From assembly GCA_030151865.1 (NCBI GenBank), contig JASLCK010000066.1, forward strand, positions 1-8,729: a DNA stretch of 8,729 nucleotides, in the 5' to 3' direction. Positions within the stretch are counted from its first letter, which is position 1. Each line of letters opens with the position of its first letter. This DNA is from Rhodospirillaceae bacterium (GTDB lineage Bacteria; Pseudomonadota; Alphaproteobacteria; Rhodospirillales; Magnetospirillaceae). The notes beneath the pieces were generated by a model, which had not been told where the DNA came from, ran no database searches, and was given only the letters and a program-made list of their open reading frames with translations. This document shows, in pieces, positions 1 to 8,500 of the stretch. Made by a program: the position numbers and the translations under genes.

Positions 1-540
<540 letters not shown>

Positions 541-660
541 ATGCGTCGAGGGTAATACCTTTTACTGCGATGTTCTGAAAGTGATGTGATGCGGAGATTC
601 CAGGAAGGAATTTCATCCATTTCTGATCTCTGCATCTTTCACGCCCTGAGATAAATTTTC
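541..660. other. carA downstream spacer, no gene seen
   Basis: This is the stretch between the carA stop codon and the first repeat unit. I see no open reading frame with a ribosome binding site, no hairpin followed by a T-run that would terminate carA, and no recognisable RNA gene. The base composition is lower in GC than in carA. A TTTTC motif just before 661 matches the junction sequence that also precedes the second and third repeat units, so the repeat tract may begin a few bases before 661. Confidence 0.5.
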
Positions 661-806
661 ACCACAGAGACACAGAGGCGCAGAGGGGGCGTGCCGGGCG
701 TGAGGATGTGGTTTTGAAGGATAGGTTTGGTTCTGAGGCACGGCGGTAGAGTTCGGGAGTTATCTCTGTGCCTCTGTGGTTAATTGATTTTGTTTTTTAA
801 GTTTTC
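661..806. repeat. Tandem interspersed repeat, unit 1 (inverted ends)
   Basis: First of three head-to-tail units of about 150 bases. The left end reads ACCACAGAGACACAGAGG and the right end CTCTGTGCCTCTGTGGTTA, which is approximately its reverse complement, so the unit could fold as a hairpin. The core from about 690 to 750 (GTGCCGGG...GAGGCACGGCGGTAGAG) recurs almost unchanged in the next two units. This unit is 146 bases against 154 for unit 2, because its right end lacks about 8 bases (one CGTGCCTCTG-like sub-repeat). An AT-rich tail (TTGATTTTGTTTTTTAAG) links it to unit 2. No reading frame with a plausible start fits, and its translations only reflect the repeat. Confidence 0.85.
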
Positions 807-960
807 ACCATAGAGCCACAGAGGCACAGAGAAGTCGTGCCGGGTGTGAGGATGTGGTTTTGAAGGATAGGTTTGGTGCTGAGGCACGGCGGTAGAGTTC
901 AGGTGTTATCTCTCGTGCCTCTGTGCCTCTGTGGTTATTGATTTTGTTTTTTAAGTTTTC
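807..960. repeat. Tandem interspersed repeat, unit 2 (inverted ends)
   Basis: Second unit, 154 bases, in the same orientation as units 1 and 3. From about 835 to 898 it is identical to unit 3. Differences between the two are confined to the left end, a few bases after GGTAGAG, and one base in the right end. The right end has an extended CTCTCGTGCCTCTGTGCCTCTGTGG, the arm that pairs with the left ACCATAGAGCCACAGAGG. The AT-rich tail (GATTTTGTTTTTTAAG) matches that of unit 1. Confidence 0.88.
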
Positions 961-1115
961 ACCACAGAGACACAGAGGCACAGAGTGGTCGTGCCGGGTG
1001 TGAGGATGTGGTTTTGAAGGATAGGTTTGGTGCTGAGGCACGGCGGTAGAGCTTGGGAGTTATCTCTCGTGTCTCTGTGCCTCTGTGGTTAATCGATTTT
1101 TGGTTTTGGATTTTT
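961..1115. repeat. Tandem interspersed repeat, unit 3 (inverted ends)
   Basis: Third unit, placed immediately before the GxxExxY gene. The left end ACCACAGAGACACAGAGGCA (961-980) is nearly the reverse complement of the right end CTGTGCCTCTGTGGTTA (1075-1091), so the unit again has imperfect inverted ends of about 25 bases. The tail after 1091 is a diverged version of the AT-rich linker in the other units and runs directly into the ribosome binding site of the next gene. Transcription or translation signals for that gene may therefore derive from the repeat edge. Such palindromic repeats could be a non-autonomous MITE-like element, but no transposase is present in the window. Confidence 0.85.
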
Positions 1116-1133
1116 GAAAGGGGCGTTGACCAA

Positions 1134-1511
1134 ATGGCTATCCCCAAGGACCCGCTGACGGACCGGATTATCGGTTGCGCCATAGAGGTTCATCGGGGAT
1201 TAGGGCCGGGGTTGTTGGAAAACGCCTATGAGGAATGCCTGTGTTACGAGTTGACGCAGTCCAATCTGTCTTGCCGCCGACAGGTCGCCTTGCCGGTGCG
1301 CTATAAGGAGGTCAGGCTGGATTGCGGATACCGGATGGATGTCGTGGTTGATGAGCGGGTCGTGATCGAGATCAAGACGGTGGAGCGTCTGGCTCCTGTT
1401 CATGATGCTCAAATCCTCACCTACCTTCGCCTCGGCGGATATCCGGTTGGGCTGCTGATCAATTTCAATGTCCCGCTGCTGCGGGATGGGATTAGGCGGT
1501 TCGTCATGTGA
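1134..1511 (+). CDS. GxxExxY family protein, PD-(D/E)XK nuclease-like
   Basis: A 125-residue protein of the GxxExxY family. The defining motif is G26-LL-E29-NA-Y32. A PD-(D/E)XK-like catalytic pattern follows: Asp69 in YRMDVVV, then Glu79 and Lys81 in VIEIK, and a conserved-looking Gln93 in AQILTYL, ending in the family-typical GYPVGLLINF. These residues suggest a small cytoplasmic metal-dependent nuclease fold. The substrate and biological role are not established as far as I know. I chose ATG at 1134 because GAAAGGGG at 1116-1123 is a fair ribosome binding site 10 bases upstream and the family begins near this point. The frame stays open back to a TTG at 1053, but those extra residues are translated from repeat unit 3. 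The gene sits between carA and carB and is bracketed by repeat ends, so it is more likely cargo or a passenger of the repeat tract than part of pyrimidine synthesis. Confidence 0.88.
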   Translation: MAIPKDPLTDRIIGCAIEVHRGLGPGLLENAYEECLCYELTQSNLSCRRQVALPVRYKEVRLDCGYRMDVVVDERVVIEIKTVERLAPVHDAQILTYLRLGGYPVGLLINFNVPLLRDGIRRFVM

Positions 1512-1603
1512 AAGCAGAGTTTCATCGACGGGGCTATCCCTGATCGATGCTTAAGATAACGGGTGCAGGGCGCAAGACGTGCCAAGGTGGATTTGTCCGC
1601 CCT

Positions 1604-1628
1604 TCGTGTCTTCGCGTTTCTGTGGTTA
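1604..1628. repeat. Degenerate fourth copy of the repeat right end
   Basis: This 25-base segment begins TCGTGTCT and ends TCTGTGGTTA. It matches the right end of repeat unit 3 (1067-1091) at 20 of 25 positions with no gap; the mismatches fall in the middle seven bases. It lies in the same orientation, 537 bases downstream, so the GxxExxY gene is bracketed by direct copies of the same end. The rest of a unit is not recognisable here. It lies 33 bases before the carB start codon, in the region expected to hold carB leader signals. Confidence 0.6.
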
Positions 1629-1660
1629 GACATTTCAATTTGTTCGCCGGAAGTAGATCG

Positions 1661-4600
1661 ATGCCCAAACGTACAGACATCAAGTCCATCCTCATCATCG
1701 GCGCCGGACCGATTGTTATCGGCCAGGCCTGCGAGTTCGATTATTCGGGCGTCCAGGCTTGTAAGGCGCTGAAGGAGGAAGGGTACCGGGTCATCCTGGT
1801 CAATTCCAACCCGGCCACCATCATGACCGACCCCGGTCTGGCCGACGCCACCTATGTCGAGCCGATCACCCCCGAGATGGTCGCCAAGATCATCGAAAAG
1901 GAACGGCCCGACGCCCTGCTGCCGACCATGGGTGGGCAGACCGCGCTGAACACCGCGATGGCGCTGGCCGACAACGGCACCTTGGAAAAGTTCGGCGTGG
2001 AAATGATCGCCGCCAAGCGCGAAGTGATCGCCAAGGCGGAAGACCGTCTGCTGTTCCGCGACGCCATGGACAAGATCGGTCTGGAAAGCCCGAAGTCGCG
2101 CGTCGTGCGCACCCTGGCCGAAGCGCGTGAGGCGATGGGCGAAGTCGGCTTGCCGACCATCATCCGTCCCAGCTTCACCCTGGCGGGCACCGGCGGCGGC
2201 ATCGCCTATAACGCCGAAGAATTCGAACAGATCGTCGCGGGCGGTCTGGCCGCCAGTCCGGTCCATGAAGTGCTGGTCGAAGAATCGGTGCTGGGCTGGA
2301 AAGAATACGAGATGGAAGTCGTTCGCGATAAGAACGACAACTGCATCATCATCTGCTCGATCGAAAACATCGACCCGATGGGCGTGCATACCGGCGATTC
2401 CATCACCGTCGCCCCGGCCCTGACCCTGACCGACAAAGAATATCAGATCATGCGCAACGCCTCGCTGGCGGTCCTGCGCGAGATCGGTGTGGAAACCGGC
2501 GGGTCCAACGTGCAGTTCGCGGTCAACCCGAAGACCGGCCGCATGACCGTGATCGAAATGAATCCGCGCGTGTCGCGGTCCTCGGCCCTGGCGTCTAAGG
2601 CCACCGGCTTCCCCATCGCCAAGGTGGCGGCCAAGCTGGCGGTCGGTTACACCCTGGACGAGTTGCTCAACGACATCACCGGCGTTACTCCGGCCTCGTT
2701 CGAGCCGACCATCGATTACGTCGTCACCAAGATCCCGCGCTTCACCTTCGAAAAGTTCCCCGGCGCCGATCCCATGCTGACCACCAGCATGAAGTCGGTG
2801 GGTGAAGCCATGTCCATCGGCCGCACCTTCCAGGAAAGCCTGCAAAAGGGCCTGCGGTCCATGGAAACCGGCCTGAACGGCCTGAACGAAGTGGAAATCC
2901 CCGGCGCCGACGGCGGCAAGAACAAGGCTGCCATCAAGGCCATGCTGTCGCAGCCCCGCGCCGACCGCCTGCTGGTGATCGCCCAGGCCTTCCGCTTCGG
3001 CCTGTCGGTCGAGGAAATCCACGCCTGCTGCTTCTATGACAAGTGGTTCCTGGAACAGATCCAGGAAATCATCGCCGCCGAAGCCGAAGTGCGCGAAAAG
3101 GGTCTGCCCATCGACGCGCCCGGCATGCTGCGTCTGAAGAAGATGGGCTTCTCGGACGAACGCCTGTCGGCCCTGTCGGGCAAGACCCTGCTGGAAACCA
3201 GCTTCCGCCGCGAAGTGCTGAACGTCCATCCGGTGTTCAAGCGCATCGACACCTGCGGCGGCGAATTCCCGTCGAAGACCCCGTACATGTACTCCTGCTA
3301 TGAAGGCGACGGGGTTACTCCGGGCGAGTGCGAATCCGATCCGTCCGACAAGGACAAGGTGATCATCCTGGGCGGCGGTCCCAACCGTATCGGCCAGGGC
3401 ATCGAGTTCGATTATTGCTGTGTCCATGCCGCCTATGCCCTGTCCGACGCGGGCAAGGAAACCATCATGGTCAACTGCAACCCGGAAACGGTTTCGACCG
3501 ACTATGACACCTCGGACCGCCTGTATTTCGAACCGCTGACCGGCGAAACCGTGATCGAACTGGTGCGCCGCGAACAGAGCAAGGGCCGCGTCCTGGGCGT
3601 GATCGTGCAGTTCGGCGGGCAGACCCCGCTGAAGCTGGCCGCCGCTTTGGAAAAGGCCAACATCCCGATCCTGGGCACCAGCCCCGACGCCATCGATCTG
3701 GCCGAGGACCGTAAGCGCTTCCAGGTGTTGTTGCAGGAACTGGGGCTGCGTCAGCCCGCCAACGGCACTGCCATGACCCTGGACGAAGCCAAGGCCGTGG
3801 CCGAGAAGATCGGCTATCCGGTGGTGATCCGTCCGTCCTACGTTCTGGGCGGGCGCGCCATGCGCATCGTCTATGACCATGACGGCCTGGAACAGTACAT
3901 GCGTGACGCCGTGTCGGTGACCGGCAACAACCCGGTGCTGATCGACAGCTATCTGTCGGGCGCGGCGGAAGTTGACGTGGACTGCCTGGCCGATGGCAAA
4001 GACGTGTTCGTCGCCGGTGTGATGGAACATATCGAGGAAGCGGGCGTGCATTCGGGCGACAGCGCCTGTTCGCTGCCGCCTTACAGCCTGGATCAGGCCA
4101 CCATCGCCGAGATCAAGCGCCAGACCGCCCAGATGGCCAAGGCCCTGAACGTCGTCGGTCTGATGAACGTCCAGTTCGCGGTCAAGAACGGCGACATCTA
4201 TGTGCTGGAAGTCAATCCGCGCGCCAGTCGCACCGTGCCGTTCGTCGCCAAGGCCACCGGCATTCCGATCGCCAAGATCGCCAGCCGCATCATGGCGGGC
4301 GAAAGCCTGGCCTCGTTCAATCTGGTGGACCGTCCCTTGAAGCATGTGGCGGTTAAGGAAGCGGTGTTCCCGTTTGCCCGCTTCCCCGGCGTCGATATTC
4401 TGCTGGGGCCGGAAATGAAGTCCACCGGCGAAGTCATGGGCATCGACAGCGATTTCGCCCGCGCCTTCGCCAAGAGCCAGTTGGGCAGCGGCACCCGCCT
4501 GCCGGTGGAAGGCACCGCCTTCCTGTCGGTGCGCGACGCCGACAAGGCCGATCTGGTGGATATCGCCGCCAACCTGATCAAGCAGGGCTTCAAGGTCACC

Positions 4601-4912
4601 GCCACCAGCGGCACCGCCGAATTCCTGCGGTCGAAGGGGATCGAGGTCAGTCAGGTCAACAAGGTTCTGGAAGGCCGCCCGCACTGCGTCGATGCGATGC
4701 TGTCGGGTCAGGTTCAGTTGGTGGTCAATACGGTGGAAGGCGCAGTGGCTGTTTCCGACAGCTTCTCGATCCGCCGGACCGCCCTGGTCCATAACATCGC
4801 CCATTATACGACTCTGGACGGTGCGCGTGCCGCTGTGGACGCGATTGCCGCCGTGAAAGCAGGGGCACTTGATGTCGCCCCGTTGCAGTCGTATTTTAAT
4901 GGATCGTTTTAA
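1661..4912 (+). CDS. carB: Carbamoyl-phosphate synthase large subunit
   Basis: Complete 1083-residue CarB, close to the ~1073 residues of the E. coli enzyme. It makes carbamoyl phosphate from bicarbonate, two ATP and ammonia delivered by CarA. The order is as in the family. The first ATP-grasp half (about 1-400) has IIGAGPIVIGQACEFDYSG, Arg129, Arg169 in IIRPSFTLAGTGGG, and Glu299 and Asn301 in IEMNPR. A linker/oligomerisation region covers about 401-560. The second ATP-grasp half (about 565-940) has ILGGGPNRIGQGIEFDY, Arg724 in VIRPSYVLGGR, and Glu850 and Asn852 in LEVNPR. An MGS-like allosteric domain (about 945-1083) has the ATSGTAEFL ligand-binding motif. All key residues I checked are present. 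ATG 1661 is preferred over an upstream in-frame start at 1547: MPKRTDIKSILIIGAG is the usual beginning and GGAAG at 1649-1653 is well spaced. The gene is probably followed in transcription by greA, 64 bases downstream. Confidence 0.98.
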   Translation: MPKRTDIKSILIIGAGPIVIGQACEFDYSGVQACKALKEEGYRVILVNSNPATIMTDPGLADATYVEPITPEMVAKIIEKERPDALLPTMGGQTALNTAMALADNGTLEKFGVEMIAAKREVIAKAEDRLLFRDAMDKIGLESPKSRVVRTLAEAREAMGEVGLPTIIRPSFTLAGTGGGIAYNAEEFEQIVAGGLAASPVHEVLVEESVLGWKEYEMEVVRDKNDNCIIICSIENIDPMGVHTGDSITVAPALTLTDKEYQIMRNASLAVLREIGVETGGSNVQFAVNPKTGRMTVIEMNPRVSRSSALASKATGFPIAKVAAKLAVGYTLDELLNDITGVTPASFEPTIDYVVTKIPRFTFEKFPGADPMLTTSMKSVGEAMSIGRTFQESLQKGLRSMETGLNGLNEVEIPGADGGKNKAAIKAMLSQPRADRLLVIAQAFRFGLSVEEIHACCFYDKWFLEQIQEIIAAEAEVREKGLPIDAPGMLRLKKMGFSDERLSALSGKTLLETSFRREVLNVHPVFKRIDTCGGEFPSKTPYMYSCYEGDGVTPGECESDPSDKDKVIILGGGPNRIGQGIEFDYCCVHAAYALSDAGKETIMVNCNPETVSTDYDTSDRLYFEPLTGETVIELVRREQSKGRVLGVIVQFGGQTPLKLAAALEKANIPILGTSPDAIDLAEDRKRFQVLLQELGLRQPANGTAMTLDEAKAVAEKIGYPVVIRPSYVLGGRAMRIVYDHDGLEQYMRDAVSVTGNNPVLIDSYLSGAAEVDVDCLADGKDVFVAGVMEHIEEAGVHSGDSACSLPPYSLDQATIAEIKRQTAQMAKALNVVGLMNVQFAVKNGDIYVLEVNPRASRTVPFVAKATGIPIAKIASRIMAGESLASFNLVDRPLKHVAVKEAVFPFARFPGVDILLGPEMKSTGEVMGIDSDFARAFAKSQLGSGTRLPVEGTAFLSVRDADKADLVDIAANLIKQGFKVTATSGTAEFLRSKGIEVSQVNKVLEGRPHCVDAMLSGQVQLVVNTVEGAVAVSDSFSIRRTALVHNIAHYTTLDGARAAVDAIAAVKAGALDVAPLQSYFNGSF

Positions 4913-4922
4913 AGGGGTCCTG

Positions 4923-4945
4923 GCGGCCGGGAAGGTCTCGGCCGC
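4923..4945 (+). other. GC-rich hairpin between carB and greA
   Basis: A perfect 7-bp inverted repeat, GCGGCCG at 4923-4929 and CGGCCGC at 4939-4945, with a 9-base loop. It can be lengthened by CCT/AGG pairs (4919-4921 with 4946-4948) if one G is bulged. No clean T-run follows (GGGGGTTTCCGTGTTTT), so it is not a convincing terminator. It may act as a partial terminator, a processing site or an mRNA stabiliser separating carB from greA. It lies in the 64-base gap and ends about 20 bases before the greA ribosome binding site. Confidence 0.35.
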
Positions 4946-4976
4946 AGGGGGTTTCCGTGTTTTCTAGGAAGAGCGG

Positions 4977-5450
4977 ATGGAAAAGATCCCGATGACTCCG
5001 GGCGGCTTGGTTGCCCTGGAGGATGAATTGAGGCAGTTGAAATCGGTCGAGCGCCCGGCGGTTATCCGGGCCATCGCCGAAGCGCGCGAGCATGGTGATT
5101 TGTCGGAAAACGCCGAATATCAAGCCGCGCGCGAACGCCAAAGCTTTATTGAAGGCCGCATCACCGAGCTGGAAGATATCATCAGCCGGGCCCAGGTGAT
5201 CGACGCTTCCCAGCTTTCGGGCGACACCGTGCGCTTTGGCGCGACCGTGACCCTGGCCGACGAGGATAGCGACGACGAAGCCGTCTATCAGATCGTCGGC
5301 GCGCACGAAGCCGACATCAAGTCGGGCCGCATGTCGGTCCATTCGCCCCTGGCGCGCGCCCTGATCGGCAAGCGCATCGGCGATTCGGTGGAAGTCAGCG
5401 CCCCAGGCGGATCGAAATCCTATGAAATCGTGGACGTCCGCTTCGGCTGA
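4977..5450 (+). CDS. greA: Transcription elongation factor GreA
   Basis: Complete 157-residue GreA, the normal family length. GreA enters the RNA polymerase secondary channel and stimulates cleavage of the 3' RNA end in backtracked complexes, so stalled transcription can resume. The N-terminal coiled-coil (about 1-75) carries the signature GDLSENAEYQAARE, with the acidic tip residues Asp41 and Glu44 that coordinate metal in the polymerase active site. The C-terminal FKBP-like domain (about 80-157) carries SGRMSVHSPLARALIGKRIGD. The ATG at 4977 follows AGGAAGAG at 4966-4973, a strong ribosome binding site. Its position behind carB is the usual alphaproteobacterial neighbourhood. Transcription ends at the hairpin at 5465-5504. 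Confidence 0.98.
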   Translation: MEKIPMTPGGLVALEDELRQLKSVERPAVIRAIAEAREHGDLSENAEYQAARERQSFIEGRITELEDIISRAQVIDASQLSGDTVRFGATVTLADEDSDDEAVYQIVGAHEADIKSGRMSVHSPLARALIGKRIGDSVEVSAPGGSKSYEIVDVRFG

Positions 5451-5464
5451 TCTCCGCCTTTCCC

Positions 5465-5504
5465 AACAAAAAAGCCCCCGCCGCAAGACGGGGGCTTTTT
5501 TGTT
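5465..5504. terminator. Bidirectional rho-independent terminator
   Basis: A 16-bp perfect stem (5465-5480 paired with 5489-5504) closes an 8-base loop. The core is GCCCCCG/CGGGGGC flanked by A6 on the left and T6 on the right, so either strand gives a GC hairpin followed by TTTTTTGTT. It terminates greA on the + strand and the convergent STAND gene on the - strand. The stop codon of the latter (5506-5504) touches the last base pair, so that mRNA has essentially no 3' untranslated spacer before the hairpin. Confidence 0.95.
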
Positions 5505-8500
5505 TAAGAGGAGAGATGGGATTGGAGGAAATAGCAACCCTCTTGGATTGTGATATCCTTCGGCCAAACGGTGGTCAGGGCCTGAAAGGCTGTGAAGCAA
5601 TCGTTGAATAGAGATATATTTTTTTCCTCTTTTGCGCGAATAGCGGTGGTGACAAGGGCCTTTGTCAGACATTCCCTGACGATGCTGTCCTGGAGATGAT
5701 CTGTCGCAAGGGCTTTGATTTCCTCCAACAGGTTGTCGCGTCGGGGCAAATTGTTTTCGTCTTTGGCGTCGAGCAGGCAGTTGAGGAGGGTTTTTATCAA
5801 GCATTCCCTGACGATACTGTCCTGGGGATGGTCTCTTGCCTGGGCTCTGATCTCTTCCAACAGGTTGTCGCGTCGGGACAAGTTATTTTCATCTTTGGCA
5901 TCATGCAGGCAGTGGTGGAGGGCCCTTGCCAGCCGCTCTCTGATAGTGCTGTCTTGGGGGTGGTCTGTTGCCAGGGCTTTGATCTCTTCCAACAGGTTGT
6001 CGCGTTGGGGCAGATTATTTTCATCTTTGGCGTCGAGCAGGCAGTTGAAGAGAGCGCCCGTTAGCCATCCCCTGACGGTCCTATCCTGCGGATAGTCTTT
6101 TGCTAAGGCCTTAATCTCCTCCAATAGTAAATCGCGTCGCTGCAAATTATTTTCGTTTTTGGTGTGGTTCAGGCTGTTAAGATAGGCCTTTGCCAACCGT
6201 TCTCTGACGGCCTCGTCATGGGGATAATTTTTGGCCAAAGTCTTGATCTCATCGAATAGGGCCTCGCGGAGGGGTAGGTCATTTTCTTGCTTGGCAGCGT
6301 TCATGCTGCTGAAAAGGGCCTTCGCCAGTCGTTCTCTGACGGCACTATCCTGAGGGGTAGTGCCTGCTATGTTGCGTAATTTCTCGACAATCTGTCCTCG
6401 GGCATCCCGCTCTCCATGTCGTACGGCATGGATTACAAGGTTAGAGAGGCAGAGACTGAGAATCGATGGGAGACGTTTGTCAATCCTAAGATCAAGTTGC
6501 ATCGTTTGTTGAGCTAAAGACCAAAGCCGAGACCAGGGCAGTTTTTCACCTCTCTCGGCGCAGACAGCAAGTATCAGGCGGAGCAGGCCTAACGAGACGC
6601 CGAGATGGGTGATCTCCGGTTGGGTCACCCTGTCCAGCGCCCGCTGGCTGTTGCCCTGTTCAAAGGCCCCGAAATTCAGCAGCGCCCGGATGGCAAAGTC
6701 GGACATCTGACGGAGCCCCTGTTCCCAGGCTGCTTGGCTGAGCCAGGCGTAGGCCGGTTCTTCGTCCAGCGGGTCGCCCGCCAGGGTTTGCAGGGCGAAG
6801 AATTCGCCGATCAGGTCGGGCTGAATTCCCTCCAGCGATCGGGTGGTCGGGGTGGGGGAGCCGATGGCGGCGGCGCAGGCCCGCAGCATTTTCCCGGTAA
6901 TCGTGATCCCTAATCGGTTCTGGATCAGCTTAAGGAAGTCGTCCTCGATACGGCCCAGCATGGTGGCGGCGCTGATCAGCACGGCGGCGTGGCCTTCCTC
7001 GATGACGCCTTGCAGGCGGGGCGTCCAGTAATGGTCGCGGCTGCGTTGGATCAGGTCTGCCAACAGGTCCTCCAGCCCGCCGGGCTGGTCGGTGGCGTCG
7101 GCCAGGATCATGGCGACCAGGGGGCGCTGGGCTTGGTCGATTTCCTTCAGGCGGGACAGGAAGCTCGCCCGCTCCTGGGGCAGGGGCGTGGGGTGTTCCT
7201 GCCAGGGGCGGTCCTTGACCAGATCATAAAGGGCGTCTTCTCCCGGTTCCGTCAGTGTCAGGGTTTCGGGACCGGGATGCCGGGTGCGGGTCAGTCGTTC
7301 TCCCGCCTCGTCGCTGCTCAGGAAGCGCCGGTCGAACTCGTCGCCCACCTGACGGTCCAGCAAGAGCAGGCGCACCGGGTGTTGGGTGGGATATCGGGCC
7401 AGGATGTCGGCCAACTCGCGGGTGCGGTCCAGTTTTTCCTGAACGTAATCCACCACGATCAGGGTGGGGTGGCTGGTGTTCCAGGCGCTGGTCGGCAGAC
7501 TGCCGGTCTTTTGCAGGAAACCCACCTGCCAGCCCTGGGCCGCCGCCTGATAGCATAATTGCCGGGCCAGACGGGTCTTGCCCATACCGCCCGGCCCCGT
7601 CACCAGCCACCAGGAAAACCGGGGTTTGCTGGTCAGAAACCCTTGCAGACGATCCAATTCATTCCGGCGGCCGTAAAACGGGATCGCCATATTGCGCGGT
7701 GAGAAACGGCGAACACTCTCTTGCGGGGCGTCGGGTTCAAAGTGTAGCCAATCGGCGACGCCGCAAATCTGCGCCTGCAACCGCTCGCTCAATGCCTTCA
7801 GCCCCTCCAGCCTGCCGGTGATGACAGCGAAGGCGTCGCAGCGGCAGGTCCGGTCTTCCTCGACCTGGGTCAACAGCTTGCGCAACTGCTCGGTGTGCTG
7901 CGCGGAGTCTTGCCCCAGGATTTGCAGTTGCAGGGTGGTCCAACTGTTGGATAGGGCTTGGTTTTGGCTGATCTGCGTCACAAAGGCACTTTGAAAACGC
8001 ATGAACCAGCCGGTCACCGGATGGTGATAAGCGGTCTGGAAATCGGTGGGCAGGGCCAGTCCAGTGTGACGGAGTTCCTCCAGGAGGGCTTGTTCCGCGA
8101 GGCTTTTCCAATCCGGCGGGCCGTTCAGGCTGTTGGTCAGGGTATCTTGCCAAGCGGTCTGTTCCGGTTGGGCGGTCTGGGGGATGGGGCGTTTCAGAAA
8201 CCCGGCCAGACCGTGGGCAAAAGCGCGTTCTTCAGCCGTGGCGGCGGTGGGGCTGTGCCACCAAGCCTTATGCAGATCCTTTAGCGCCCGCAACTGTGCC
8301 TGACGCAACGCCTGAACCATGGCGTCATTGGCAAAGCGATGGTCGTCCGACCAGATTTTATAAACAGCCTTCAGGCCGTCCACGGTCAGATTGGATAAGA
8401 CGCTGGCGGCGAAGCTGCCCGCCGCTGTTCCGAGAGTAGCCTCGGGGCCGCCGCTGAGGCAGGTCAGGCCGACTCCGACAAGGCTGGTCGCCGCGACGGC

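Noticed and set aside
661..1115. Possible CRISPR array
   Set aside because: The units are about 150 bases with conserved cores and no unique spacers, and no cas gene is present.
805..1183. Two small - strand frames coding nearly identical ~75-residue peptides
   Set aside because: Both are translations of the ~150-bp repeat units, so their similarity reflects the DNA repeat and not a protein family.
1547..1660. A 38-codon N-terminal extension of carB
   Set aside because: The extension is translated from the spacer containing the degenerate repeat end. CarB proteins normally begin at MPKRTDIKS-like sequence, and the ribosome binding site at 1649-1653 fits ATG 1661.
1421..4804. An 1127-codon open frame on the - strand, antisense to carB
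   Set aside because: Its protein has no recognisable motif and a composition (His, Gln, Gly, Asp rich) typical of an antisense shadow in a GC-rich gene. The + strand encodes an unmistakable CarB over the same bases.
4896..5804. A 302-codon open frame on the - strand across greA and the terminator
   Set aside because: It overlaps greA antisense, crosses the bidirectional terminator and overlaps the repeat end of the STAND gene in another frame. No motif or ribosome binding site supports it.
5696..6095. Two + strand frames with internal repeats inside the STAND gene
   Set aside because: They are shadows of the 132-bp repeat array read on the opposite strand. An indel-free array with a period divisible by three keeps other frames open as well.
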